Shown one piece after another: positions 15,879 through 24,435 of a stretch of 64,000 nt of DNA; positions within the stretch are counted from its first letter, which is position 1, and the number at the start of each line of letters is the position of its first letter. The stretch covers positions 470,751-534,750 of the forward strand of contig NZ_JACHJL010000004.1 in assembly GCF_014203645.1 (NCBI RefSeq), read 5' to 3'. Both the position numbers and the translations under genes were made by a program. The DNA comes from Streptomyces zagrosensis (GTDB taxonomy: Bacteria > Actinomycetota > Actinomycetes > Streptomycetales > Streptomycetaceae). The notes beneath the pieces are model-generated. The model was not told where the DNA came from and did not search any database. It saw only the letters and a program-made list of their open reading frames with translations.

Positions 15879-16358
15879 TCAAGCTTGCTGGCGGCGCCGT
15901 ACCGCCGAGATGGCCCGCTGGGTCTCGCGCTGGTCCTGCTGCTCGCGCAGCGTCTGCCGCTTGTCGTACTCCTTCTTACCCTTGGCCAGCGCGATCTCGA
16001 CCTTGGCCCGGCCGTCCTTGAAGTACAGGGCCAGCGGGATGATGGTGTGGCCCGTCTCCTGGGACTTCGACTCCAGCTTGTCGATCTCCTCCCGGTGCAT
16101 CAGCAGCTTGCGCTTGCGCCGTGCGGAGTGATTGGTCCACGTCCCTTGGGTGTACTCCGGCACATGGACGTGGTGCAGCCACGCCTCGTGCCCGTCGATC
16201 TGTACGAATCCATCGACCAGCGACGCCCGACCCTGGCGGAGTGACTTGACCTCCGTGCCGGTCAGCACGAGGCCGCACTCGTACGTGTCGAGGATGTGGT
16301 AGTCGTGTCGCGCCTTTTTGTGCTGCGCGATCAGTTTGCGTCCCGTCTCTTTAGCCAT
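15879..16358 (-). CDS. smpB: SsrA-binding protein SmpB
   Basis: SmpB (159 residues) binds the tRNA-like end of tmRNA and delivers it to stalled ribosomes. The oligonucleotide-binding beta-barrel is complete: [40 protein letters not shown], and [20 protein letters not shown]. The basic C-terminal tail ([19 protein letters not shown]) is the part that enters the empty mRNA channel. Length is normal. Its stop is 331 bp upstream of ssrA on the same strand, and only 18 bp separate it from the S41 protease stop, so it probably belongs to the ftsE-ftsX-protease-smpB run. Confidence 0.97.
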   Translation of the reverse strand: MAKETGRKLIAQHKKARHDYHILDTYECGLVLTGTEVKSLRQGRASLVDGFVQIDGHEAWLHHVHVPEYTQGTWTNHSARRKRKLLMHREEIDKLESKSQETGHTIIPLALYFKDGRAKVEIALAKGKKEYDKRQTLREQQDQRETQRAISAVRRRQQA

Positions 16359-16376
16359 AGCGCGGCCATTGTCGCA

Positions 16377-17906
16377 CTAGGCCCCGCCCCCGAGGCCACT
16401 CAATACTGACTGCGCACGCTGTTCTGCGTCGCTTCCGACCGTCAAGTCGGGCGCGATGCCCACGCCCTCGACTCCGCGGCCGACCGGGGTGTGGTACTGC
16501 CCCACGGTCTCTTCGGCGACCGAGCCGTCCGGGCGCTCGGTCGGCAGTTGGACCGTGCCCTTGCCGAAGGTCTGCGAGCCGACGACGACGGCCCGGCCCC
16601 GGTCTTGCAACGCTCCGGTCAGTAGCTCGCCTGCGCTCATCGTGCCGCCGTCCACCAGCACCACCAGCGGCGTTTGGGTGTCACCGCCAGGCTCGGCGTT
16701 GAGTACCTGCTGGTCACCGCGTACGTCATAGGTGGCGACCAGGCCGCCATCGAGAAAGGCAGACGCCGCGGTGACGGCCTCGGTGACCAGGCCGCCGGAG
16801 TTGCCGCGCAGGTCAAGAATGACGCCGTCGTCGTCGGGTGCGGCGCGTACCGCGCGGCGCACCTGGTTGCCGGTGTCCTTGGTGAAGGACTCGATCTTGA
16901 TCCGGGTCGCGTCGGGTTCTCCGCTGGTCAGCCGGTCTACAGTGACGTTTCTTGCGGCGAGTCGCGAGCGGCGCAGGGTCTCGGTCCACTGGCGGCCGGC
17001 GCGCTCCAAACCGAGCACCACCTGACTACCGGAAGCCTCGTCGGCCGTACGCCGCGCCCCGCTGTCCTCGCGCGAAGCCGACCCGTCAGGCCCTGTGCTC
17101 CGCTCCTCCGCGCCGTTCTCCGGCGCGCGGTCAGCCTCGCCAGCGGGACTGCCTTCCCGTACGGGGCCGGCCTCGCGCGTGCTGTCTCCGCCTGCGGCGC
17201 TCCCACGCGCTGCTGCACCGGGCCCATCGGCGCCACTGGTGCCATCGACTGCGCCGGGCCGCTGCCCGGTCCCATCGGCCGCTTCCCGCGTTCCGCCGGC
17301 CGCGCCAGTCGGCTCATCCGTCATGTCGCCGCGCAGCCGGGCGACGACCTCGGTGACGGGTCTGCCCGTCACCGGCACGCCGTCGATGGATCTCAGTCGG
17401 TCGCCGGTGCGCACACCGGCTCGTGCGGCCGGGCTTCCGGGCTGGACCCGGTCCACCGCGATGGTGCCATCGGGCATGCGGCGGGCCCACAGTCCGACGC
17501 CCACGTACTGGCCGTCGAGGCCGCGCCGAAACCCCTCGTACTCGCGGCGTGAGTACACCGAGCTCCACCGGTCACCGCTGCGGCTCACCTCATGCGACGG
17601 GAGGTCATACCCCGGTACCTTCGCAGCGGGAGTGCCGCCCTCGCCGTGCGGCTCGTCGGCGGCGCGGGAGTTGGCTACGAGGGAGTCGGCGACGGGGTAC
17701 GAGGGGATGCGGACCGCGCGCTGTGACTGCTCCGAAGGGGTCTCGTCCCCCCAGGAACCGGTGGCCGCGCCGGTCGCAAGGACGCTGGCGAATACCAAGG
17801 TCAGGGCGGCCCCGCGGCGGGTACGGCGGAGCCGACGCTCGGCGTCCATGGGCTGCGTTCCAGCCGGAGCGGAGCGGAGCGGATGGTTCATCCACAGGCC
17901 CGACAT
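16377..17906 (-). CDS. S41-family carboxyl-terminal processing peptidase with PDZ domain
   Basis: A 509-residue exported serine protease. An N-terminal hydrophobic stretch (AALTLVFASVLATGAATG) is a signal or anchor. The PDZ domain (YVGVGLWARR to VTGRPVTEVVARLRG) is followed by about 100 residues of Gly/Ala/Glu low complexity, then the S41 domain. The catalytic Ser is in GGTMSAGE and the Lys in QTFGKGTVQ; ILDLRGNSGGLV is also typical. Family roles include trimming envelope proteins. The ATG at 17906 has a TAGACT box placed for a leaderless transcript; in-frame ATGs at 17891 and 17849 are alternatives. It follows ftsX by 67 bp. Confidence 0.88.
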   Translation of the reverse strand: MSGLWMNHPLRSAPAGTQPMDAERRLRRTRRGAALTLVFASVLATGAATGSWGDETPSEQSQRAVRIPSYPVADSLVANSRAADEPHGEGGTPAAKVPGYDLPSHEVSRSGDRWSSVYSRREYEGFRRGLDGQYVGVGLWARRMPDGTIAVDRVQPGSPAARAGVRTGDRLRSIDGVPVTGRPVTEVVARLRGDMTDEPTGAAGGTREAADGTGQRPGAVDGTSGADGPGAAARGSAAGGDSTREAGPVREGSPAGEADRAPENGAEERSTGPDGSASREDSGARRTADEASGSQVVLGLERAGRQWTETLRRSRLAARNVTVDRLTSGEPDATRIKIESFTKDTGNQVRRAVRAAPDDDGVILDLRGNSGGLVTEAVTAASAFLDGGLVATYDVRGDQQVLNAEPGGDTQTPLVVLVDGGTMSAGELLTGALQDRGRAVVVGSQTFGKGTVQLPTERPDGSVAEETVGQYHTPVGRGVEGVGIAPDLTVGSDAEQRAQSVLSGLGGGA

Positions 17907-17913
17907 GCCGGTG

Positions 17914-17919
17914 AGTCTA
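17914..17919 (-). promoter_or_regulatory. Candidate -10 box (TAGACT) for the S41 protease
   Basis: On the minus strand TAGACT ends 7 nt before the ATG at 17906, which would start a leaderless mRNA inside the ftsX-protease gap. No clear -35 is visible. Confidence 0.3.
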
Positions 17920-17973
17920 GGCCACCGCAGGGCGCCGCACGGGGTGTTGGCCGCACGACGCCCTGGGCGTATG

Positions 17974-18885
17974 TCACACCTTGAGGTACTTGCGCAACGC
18001 GAAGAAGGCAGCAAGAGCCGGCATGAGCAGGCCGATCGCGAGCACCAACGGCAGTTTCACGACCACCGCGTCCCAGCCGATGAAGTCGATCACGCTGATG
18101 TGATCCGCGAGCCAGCCGTTCACCAGGACCTGCTGCCCGGTGACGAGCAGGACGCAGGCGAGGATCGCGCCGATCAGACCGGCGATGGCGGCTTCCATGA
18201 TGAACGGCATCTGGATGTAGAAGCTCGATGCACCCACCAGCCGCATGATGCCGGTCTCCCGGCGGCGGCTGAACGCCGAGACGCGGACGGTGTTGACGAT
18301 CAGGAGCAGGGCGACCACGAGCATCAGCGCCATCACACCGAGCGCCGCGAAGTTCATGCCGCTGAGCAGGTTGAAGAGTGGTTCGAGTACGGCCTTTTGG
18401 TCCTGTACCTCCTGCACTCCCGGTCTGGAGGCGAAGGCGCTGGAGATGACCTTGTACTGCTCCGGGTCCTTGAGCTTGACCCGAAAGGACTCCTGCATCT
18501 GATCAGCCGTCAGAGAGCTGGCCAGCGGGGAGTCGCCGAACTCCTCCTTGTAGTGCTTGAACGCCTCTTCGCTGCTCTCGAAGTGGACCGTCTCGACCAG
18601 GTTCATCCGCCCCAGCTCGGCGCGGATCTCCTTCTTCTGGTCATCGGTGACGGCGCCCTTGTCGCAGTTGGGCGAGGTCTCCTTGTCGTTCTTGTTGCAC
18701 AGGAAGATCGAGACGTTGACCTTGTCGTACCAGTAGCCCTTCATCGAATCGACCTGCTCGCTCATCAGCAGGGACGCCCCGAACAGGGCGAGTGAAAGGG
18801 CCACGGAGACGATCACAGCGAAGGTCATCGTCAGATTGCGACGGAGACCGACGCCGATCTCCGACAGGACGAACTGGGCGCGCAT
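17974..18885 (-). CDS. ftsX: Cell-division ABC transporter membrane subunit FtsX
   Basis: FtsX (303 residues) forms with FtsE an ABC-type complex at the septum that transmits ATP hydrolysis to cell-wall hydrolases outside. There are four membrane spans: TFAVIVSVALSLALFGASLL near the N-terminus, then three toward the C-terminus including LGVMALMLVVALLLIVNTV. Between span 1 and span 2 lies the external domain (about residues 45-175) with two cysteines (FLCNKN and PNCDKG). SRRRETGIMRLVGASSFYI is the coupling region that contacts FtsE. It starts 9 bp after the ftsE stop and is surely co-transcribed with it. Confidence 0.97.
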   Translation of the reverse strand: MRAQFVLSEIGVGLRRNLTMTFAVIVSVALSLALFGASLLMSEQVDSMKGYWYDKVNVSIFLCNKNDKETSPNCDKGAVTDDQKKEIRAELGRMNLVETVHFESSEEAFKHYKEEFGDSPLASSLTADQMQESFRVKLKDPEQYKVISSAFASRPGVQEVQDQKAVLEPLFNLLSGMNFAALGVMALMLVVALLLIVNTVRVSAFSRRRETGIMRLVGASSFYIQMPFIMEAAIAGLIGAILACVLLVTGQQVLVNGWLADHISVIDFIGWDAVVVKLPLVLAIGLLMPALAAFFALRKYLKV

Positions 18886-18894
18886 GGCGTCCTT

Positions 18895-19584
18895 TCAGTG
18901 CTGGTAGCCGTAAACGCCGCGCGACTGGTCGCGTACGAGACGGCCCTTTTCAAGTTCGATAACGCGCTTACGCATCTGATCGACGATTTGCTGATCGTGG
19001 GTGGCCATGACCACCGTGGTCCCGGTCCTGTTGATCCGGTCGAGCAGCTTCATAATGCCGACAGAGGTCTGCGGGTCGAGGTTGCCGGTAGGCTCATCCG
19101 CGATCAGGAGCATCGGTCGGTTGACGAACGCGCGGGCGATGGCGACCCGCTGTTGCTCACCGCCGGACAGCTCGCCCGGCATCCGGTCCTGCTTGCCGCC
19201 GAGTCCGACCAGGTCAAGGACCTCGGGCACGGTCTTGCGGATGGCGACGCGCGGCTTGCCGATCACTTCGAGCGCGAAAGCGACGTTCTCCCCCACGGTC
19301 TTGTTGGGGAGCAGTCGGAAGTCCTGGAAGACGGTGCCGAGCTGGCGGCGCATCTGCGGCACCTTCCAGTTGGACAGCCGTGCGAGGTCCTTGCCCAGCA
19401 CGTGAACGGCACCGTGACTGGCCCGCTCCTCGCGCAGCAAGAGCCGCAGAAAGGTGGACTTGCCCGACCCCGAGGAGCCCACCAGGAAGACGAATTCGCC
19501 CTTGGCGATCTCCAGCGAAACATCCCGCAGCGCGGGGCGGGTCTGTTTGGGATAGGTCTTGGAGACATTGTCGAATCGGATCAC
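18895..19584 (-). CDS. ftsE: Cell-division ATP-binding protein FtsE
   Basis: FtsE (229 residues) is the cytoplasmic ATPase of the FtsEX complex. All ABC motifs are present: Walker [10 protein letters not shown], signature [14 protein letters not shown], Walker [14 protein letters not shown] and the switch His in VVMATHD. Length is normal for the family. It is the first gene of a minus-strand run ftsE-ftsX-S41 protease-smpB and is divergent to the small Cys4 membrane protein, so the 323-bp gap upstream holds its promoter. Confidence 0.97.
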   Translation of the reverse strand: MIRFDNVSKTYPKQTRPALRDVSLEIAKGEFVFLVGSSGSGKSTFLRLLLREERASHGAVHVLGKDLARLSNWKVPQMRRQLGTVFQDFRLLPNKTVGENVAFALEVIGKPRVAIRKTVPEVLDLVGLGGKQDRMPGELSGGEQQRVAIARAFVNRPMLLIADEPTGNLDPQTSVGIMKLLDRINRTGTTVVMATHDQQIVDQMRKRVIELEKGRLVRDQSRGVYGYQH

Positions 19585-19907
19585 GGGTACACCACGGTCG
19601 GCCTGTATCGGCCTGCATAGAGGGCACGGGCTGCCGCTGGCGCGGCTCCCGTCGGTGAGCGTGACCTTACGCGAACCGCACAGGGGCGCGCAGTCAGCGT
19701 CCGAGGTTGGTGCGTCTATTCACGGCGTCATCGGGGACAAAACGACGGCAACTCAACGGTGCACCGCCCCCGCGCTGGAGCGATGTGCACGGAGCGCGCC
19801 GAAGCGGGAGCAAGCTGACACAGTGGAAGAGGAACAAGCGCCCGTCTCGAAGCGTTTGCCCTTTGTATAGGCAGCGGCTCCCGCTGCACACGGGAGGAGG
19901 AGAGCGC
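19585..19907. other. Divergent promoter region of ftsE and the Cys4 small protein
   Basis: No gene is seen in these 323 bases. The region must drive ftsE leftwards and the small protein rightwards. gtataggc near 19864-19871 is a possible -10 for the small gene, too weak to call firmly. Confidence 0.45.
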
Positions 19908-20096
19908 ATGACGTTCGACAGGCTTGTCTGCGCCCATTGCGCCAGTCCCGTCAACGAGGGCCGGTGCCGGGTCTGCCGGGCCCAGCGGCGTACACAGCAG
20001 GAAGGCCCGCTCGCCGGGCTCACCCCCGCGATGCTGGTTGCCCTGCTCATAGCGCTGATAGCCGTGGCTGCCGTGGCCCACGAATTCGCGGTGTAA
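19908..20096 (+). CDS. Small Cys4 membrane protein, function unknown
   Basis: Only 62 residues. The first 30 carry two Cys-x2-Cys pairs (CAHC and CRVC in VCAHCASPVNEGRCRVCRAQ), a likely zinc ribbon; note five cysteines are not present, only these four. Then LTPAMLVALLIALIAVAAVA is a single membrane helix ending in HEFAV. The start is certain from the very strong ribosome-binding site ggaggaggag just before the ATG. A small gene of this type is conserved beside ftsE in streptomycetes as I recall. No function is known; topology suggests the ribbon is cytoplasmic. Confidence 0.8.
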   Translation: MTFDRLVCAHCASPVNEGRCRVCRAQRRTQQEGPLAGLTPAMLVALLIALIAVAAVAHEFAV

Positions 20097-20432
20097 CGAC
20101 CGCACGCCGCACTGCACCGGAGCGAGCGGAGGGTCCGCCGCGGCTGGTGATCGCCGTTGGTCATGACGTGAACGCGACCGGTAATCCTGGCGCCTTGGGG
20201 ATCTTGGGGCCCTCGGCAGGGGCGCACCGGCTACGCACGGACGATGAGCATGGACGACGAGGGGCCCGCAGCGCGGGCGGCGCGGACGCTGTAACAACGT
20301 CCGCGTGCAGTGCGCTGCGGGCCCCTCGTCATGTTCATCGGCGGGCGACCGTCATCGGTGTTCGCCCATGCAGCACTCGCCGGTCGGCCGTACCAGCCCA
20401 GGCCCTCCGGTACGGCCCTATCAGCGCGTTCG
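20097..20432. other. Convergent intergenic region with a very large hairpin
   Basis: The region separates two convergent genes. Apart from the hairpin at 20256-20330 nothing is recognised. Confidence 0.55.
20256..20330. terminator. Large bidirectional hairpin terminator
   Basis: The outer arms (gacgaggggcccgcagcgc and its exact complement) form a 19-bp perfect stem; an inner stem gcggacg/cgtccgc caps it. It sits between convergent genes and can stop transcription from both sides. Confidence 0.85.
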
Positions 20433-21182
20433 TCAGGCCGCAGTGGTGTTACGGCTGATCAGACGCGGCATGAAGCGGAAGCCGATGCCACCGGCAATCA
20501 TGGTTGCCGCACCGACGAGCAGGAACGCCGTCTCAGAAGCGCCGGTCTCGGCCAGCTCTTCCTTCGGCTTGTTCTGCTGCACCTGCTGGGCGCCCGCGCC
20601 ATCGGTGTCAGTGTTGTCCGCGCAGTCGGTGCCGTCCGTGCCGACCGGGCAGGTGCCCGAGTCGCCGTTGTCACCGCCAGTGCCACCGCCCGGAGTCGTC
20701 GGCTGGGCGGAAGGGCTACCAGCCGGCGGCTCTGAGGGGCTACTGGTCGGCGGGTTGGTCGGCTGACCGGTGGGCGGAACCGTTGGCGGGTTGGTCGGCG
20801 GAGTCGTGGGCGGCGTCGTGGGCGGGTTGCTCGTGGGCGGCGTCGTGGGCGGGTTGCTCGTGGGCGGCGTCGTGGGCGGGTTGCTCGTGGGCGGCGCACT
20901 CGTCGGCGGGGGAATCGTGGGCGGCGCACTCGTGGGCGGGGCGCTCGTCGTCCCGCTCGGGAGGTGGGAGGGCTCGGACGACGTCGGCGACGGAACGGTC
21001 GGGGCCTTGCCCGCAGCGACGTTTACGCCCTGCTTGCTTGTCTCGGCCTGGACCCCCACCCCGCCAACGCTGACATCAATGCCAACCGCCGAAGCGGCGC
21101 CCGCTGCGGTGAGCGACGCGCCAGCGGCGATCACCGTTCCCGCGACGATCCGCGCAACGCGCAACCGCGTCTTCTTGCTCAT
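20433..21182 (-). CDS. Secreted Pro/Thr-rich surface protein with LAETG sorting signal
   Basis: A 249-residue exported protein. It has a signal peptide (positive MSKKTRLRVARIVAG then hydrophobic, cut after AGAASA), a short conserved segment (VGIDVSVGGVGVQAETSKQG), then about 100 residues of Pro/Thr/Ser repeats. Near the C-terminus LAETG precedes a hydrophobic span (AFLLVGAATMIAGGIGF) and a basic tail, the classical sortase layout; streptomycete sortases of class E prefer LAxTG. It is therefore probably linked to peptidoglycan, the PT repeat acting as a stalk. Two cysteines (CPVGTDGTDC) sit after the stalk. Function unknown; the real head domain is very small. Confidence 0.85.
   Translation of the reverse strand: MSKKTRLRVARIVAGTVIAAGASLTAAGAASAVGIDVSVGGVGVQAETSKQGVNVAAGKAPTVPSPTSSEPSHLPSGTTSAPPTSAPPTIPPPTSAPPTSNPPTTPPTSNPPTTPPTSNPPTTPPTTPPTNPPTVPPTGQPTNPPTSSPSEPPAGSPSAQPTTPGGGTGGDNGDSGTCPVGTDGTDCADNTDTDGAGAQQVQQNKPKEELAETGASETAFLLVGAATMIAGGIGFRFMPRLISRNTTAA
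20806..20886. repeat. 27-bp tandem repeat, three perfect copies
   Basis: The unit gtgggcggcgtcgtgggcgg followed by gttgctc encodes PPTSNPPTT on the minus strand. Copies at 20806-20832, 20833-20859 and 20860-20886 are identical, with degenerate units on both sides, so stalk length can change without frameshift. Confidence 0.85.
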
Positions 21183-21520
21183 CTGCCTGGTACCCCCAGT
21201 AGCTGTACTCGTCGATGGAGCAGCTATGTACGGGGCACGGCTCGGGGCTGCGTCGCGCGGCGCGAATTCAACAACAGGCTGGCCGCGGGCCCCCGTTCAC
21301 ACGCGCCCCAGTGCATACGCATGCCGTGCGCCAGCTTTCCCACTTTTCACACCACCGTCAAGGTCGTTCCGTACGGGATGTCCGCCTTGCTGCTACTTGA
21401 CGGTCAGCAGGAGATGTAACTGTCACCTAAAAGCTTGCCGCGTACGGACTGCGGGGCTGCCACGTACAAGCTTGGTGTCGCACGCGCGGGTCAGCACGCC
21501 CCGGACCGCTGGTGCTTCTT
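21183..21520. other. Intergenic region between prfB and the LAETG gene
   Basis: Both flanking genes are on the minus strand, so this holds the LAETG gene promoter and the prfB 3' flank. aagcttg at about 21432 and caagctt at about 21468 form a loose inverted repeat; no strong terminator is visible and no gene is seen. Confidence 0.45.
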
Positions 21521-22630
21521 CTACTGCTGCTCCTGCTGCTTGCGCCAGCGAATGCCCGCTTCGAGGAAGCCGTCGATCTCGCCGTCGAGGACCGCCTGCG
21601 GGTTGCCGACCTCGTGGCTGGTACGCAGGTCCTTGACCATCTGGTAGGGGTGCAGAACGTACGAACGCATCTGGTTGCCCCAGGAGTTGCCGCCGTCGCC
21701 CTTGAGCGCGTCCATCTTGGCCTGCTCCTCCCGGCGACGGCGCTCAAGAAGCTTCGCCTGGAGGACGTTCATCGCGCTCGCCTTGTTCTGGATCTGCGAG
21801 CGCTCGTTCTGACAGGAGACGACGATGCCGGTGGGGAGGTGGGTCAACCGCACGGCGGAGTCGGTGGTGTTGACGCCCTGGCCGCCGGGCCCGGAGGAGC
21901 GGTACACATCGATGCGCAGGTCGGCCTCATCGATTTCCACGTGGTCGGTCTGCTCCACTACCGGGAGCACCTCGACACCGGCGAACGACGTCTGACGACG
22001 GCCCTGGTTGTCGAAGGGCGAGATGCGCACCAGGCGGTGAGTGCCCTGCTCGACGGAGAGCGTGCCGTAGGCGTACGGGATCTGGACGACGAAGGTGGAG
22101 GACTTGATGCCCGCCTCTTCCGCGTACGAGGTGTCGTAGACCTCGGTCTTGTAGCCGTGCCGCTCGGCCCAGCGCAGATACATCCGCTGAAGCTGCTCAG
22201 CGAAGTCGGCGGCGTCCACGCCACCGGCCTCGGCCCGAATGTTGACGAGGGCCTCACGGGCGTCGTACTCACCGGACAGCAGCGTGCGGACCTCCATCTC
22301 GTCCAGCGCCTTGCGGACCGACGTCAGCTCGGTGTCGGCCTCGGCCCGCGCGTCCGCGTCGTCCTCGTCGTCGGCGAGCTCGAAGAGCACCTCAAGGTCG
22401 TCGATCCGGCTCCGCAGTTCCTCGGTCCTGCGAAGCTGCCCCTGGAGGTAGGAGAGCTTGCTGGTCACCTTCTGCGCGTTCTCCGGGTCCTCCCAGAGGG
22501 AGGGCACCGCCGCCTGCTCCTCAAGCACGGCAATGTCGGCCCTCATCTTGTCCAGATTGAGGACCGCCTCGATCGACCCCATGGTGGAGGAGAGGGACTT
22601 CAGCTCTTCGGATACATCGACGACTGCCAC
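21521..22630 (-). CDS. prfB: Peptide chain release factor 2
   Basis: RF2 (369 residues) releases finished peptides at UGA and UAA. The stop-codon recognition tripeptide SPF is at residues 204-206 and the catalytic GGQ at 249-251 ([18 protein letters not shown]). The frame is continuous from the GTG start at 22630, so the programmed frameshift that controls RF2 in E. coli and many others is absent. Length is normal. It lies downstream of pkaB on the same strand (194-bp gap). Confidence 0.97.
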   Translation of the reverse strand: MAVVDVSEELKSLSSTMGSIEAVLNLDKMRADIAVLEEQAAVPSLWEDPENAQKVTSKLSYLQGQLRRTEELRSRIDDLEVLFELADDEDDADARAEADTELTSVRKALDEMEVRTLLSGEYDAREALVNIRAEAGGVDAADFAEQLQRMYLRWAERHGYKTEVYDTSYAEEAGIKSSTFVVQIPYAYGTLSVEQGTHRLVRISPFDNQGRRQTSFAGVEVLPVVEQTDHVEIDEADLRIDVYRSSGPGGQGVNTTDSAVRLTHLPTGIVVSCQNERSQIQNKASAMNVLQAKLLERRRREEQAKMDALKGDGGNSWGNQMRSYVLHPYQMVKDLRTSHEVGNPQAVLDGEIDGFLEAGIRWRKQQEQQ

Positions 22631-22824
22631 ACCCCCAGCCTAACGGCTATGCGGCCGACGCCCGCCCGGCTGCACCACGCTCGCTTAGCCTCCACCGGTC
22701 CGCAACCGCTCTGAGCTGGGATGCAGGCCCGCGGGGCAGCGACCGCGGGGCCGGGCGGCCCGGACCTCGACGCCGCGCCCCTCGTCGCAAGGGGTCGCGG
22801 CCTCGATCGGACGGCCCGACCCCG

Positions 22825-24198
22825 TCAGGGGCTGCGTTCGGGCTGGTGCACCCCGGGGGCCTCGGTATCCCCGCCGCCGTCGCCGCCGACCGCGAGGTAG
22901 CCGCCTACCCCCGCGGCGAGGAGCGCGGCGGCTGCGGCGGCGCCGAGCTTGACCCGGCGGCGGCGTACCGCCTCGGGCTCCGATCGGTGCCGGGCCGAGC
23001 CCGCACGGCGCTGGCCACTGGCGCGGGGGGCGCGAGCTGTGCCATGCGCGCCACCCGCCAGCTCGTCCGAGCTGGGGGCCCGCATGCTGGTGTGGGTGTC
23101 ACGGCTGGAGTCGGCAACGGCACCGGGCACCAACGGCACCGCGCCGCGCCGCCGTGGCTCACCGGCGGCGCCCCGGCCGTCTGCCGCACCGGCCGGGGGC
23201 TGTGGGGCGCCGTTCTCGTAACCGCCGTACTCGTTCTCCGCCTCATCGCCCGGCTCGTCGATGTCGAGCGGGGGCATGCCAACGAGGCCGGGGAGTAGTT
23301 CACGCAGCCGGGCGGCCAGTTCTGCGGCGCGCAGCCGGGACGCCGGGGCCTTGGCCAGGCACTGCACTATGAGCTGCCACAGCTCGTCCGGGATGCCGGG
23401 CAGCGGGGCGACGGTCTCGGTCACGTGCCGTCTGAGCACCGCGCCCGGGTGCCCGCCACCGAACGGGGTGAAGCCCGCGAGCAGCTCGTACAACACGGTG
23501 GCCAGTGCGTACACATCGACGCTCGCCCGCGGCGGCAGGCCCTCGATGATCTCGGGGGCGAGGTAGTCGGGGGTGCCGATGACGCTGTGGCTGCTCGGGG
23601 TGCGGGCGCCGGTGCCCGAGCCGTCCTTGCCCTGGGCACGGGCCCGGCGAGGCGAGTCCACCAGGCGCGCGATACCGAAGTCGGTGAGCAGCGCGGGGTG
23701 CGAGCCGCCCGGGCCGAGCGGGCCTTGCATGTCGAGGAGGACGTTTTCGGGTTTGACGTCGCGGTGCACGATCTGCGCCGAGTGTGCGGCGGCGAGCCCA
23801 TCGGCGACGTCGGCGACGATGGCGACAGCGGCCTCCGGGGCGAGGCGGCGCTCGTGGTCGAGTCGGGTGCGCAGGTCAGTGCCCCGGATCAGGTCCATGA
23901 CCAGCGCGAGGTCATTGCCGTCCACGACGAGATCGCGCACGCCGACGACATGGGGGTGGTCCAGGCTCAGCAGCGCGGCCCGTTCCTGGACGAACCGGCC
24001 GACGAGTTCCTGGTCGGAGGCGAGTTCCTCGCGCAGCAGCTTGATGGCGACCGGCCCGTCCGGGCCCTCGCCCAGCCACACCGTGCCGACGCTGCCACGC
24101 CCTAGGACCTGGCCTGCGGTGTACCGGCTACCGATCTTCCGTGCCAAGGCTGCTCCGACTTGTCGTCTGACGGTGTTCAACGTCGTACGCGGTGTCAC
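22825..24198 (-). CDS. pkaB: Eukaryotic-type Ser/Thr protein kinase, PkaB-like
   Basis: A 457-residue kinase. The kinase domain spans about residues 25-300: glycine loop LGRGSVGTVW, ATP lysine in VAIKLL, catalytic loop IVHRDVKPENVLL, TDFGIARL and activation-segment GTPDYLAPEI. A 120-residue polar linker follows, then a single membrane helix (LGAAAAAALLAAGVGGYLAVG) and a short external tail with no sensor domain. The GTG start at 24198 has only a weak ribosome-binding site; the frame fits the family. The adjacent PkaA-like kinase and prfB match the S. coelicolor pkaA-pkaB pair as I recall it. Substrates are unknown. Confidence 0.9.
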   Translation of the reverse strand: MTPRTTLNTVRRQVGAALARKIGSRYTAGQVLGRGSVGTVWLGEGPDGPVAIKLLREELASDQELVGRFVQERAALLSLDHPHVVGVRDLVVDGNDLALVMDLIRGTDLRTRLDHERRLAPEAAVAIVADVADGLAAAHSAQIVHRDVKPENVLLDMQGPLGPGGSHPALLTDFGIARLVDSPRRARAQGKDGSGTGARTPSSHSVIGTPDYLAPEIIEGLPPRASVDVYALATVLYELLAGFTPFGGGHPGAVLRRHVTETVAPLPGIPDELWQLIVQCLAKAPASRLRAAELAARLRELLPGLVGMPPLDIDEPGDEAENEYGGYENGAPQPPAGAADGRGAAGEPRRRGAVPLVPGAVADSSRDTHTSMRAPSSDELAGGAHGTARAPRASGQRRAGSARHRSEPEAVRRRRVKLGAAAAAALLAAGVGGYLAVGGDGGGDTEAPGVHQPERSP

Positions 24199-24435
24199 TC
24201 ACGGCCCCGGCACCAGCGGGCCGGGGTCAGCGACAAAGTTACGCGGCTCTTGGCCGGTTGAGGGGCCTAGATCGGGCCTGTTGACCGTTACGAGGGGATT
24301 TGCCCTGTTGGAGTGTCGATAAATCGCCACGGTCGTGACCGGGTTTGATGTATCCGATCCCGCCCATGTGCCCTACTCCTGCGCCCTACCTCTACGCCCT
24401 ACCCCCGGAGGTCATCTCCCGAGGCAGGGCGTCCG

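Noticed and set aside
21521..22630. Possible programmed frameshift in prfB
   Set aside because: The RF2 frame is uninterrupted from its start codon; there is no early in-frame TGA.
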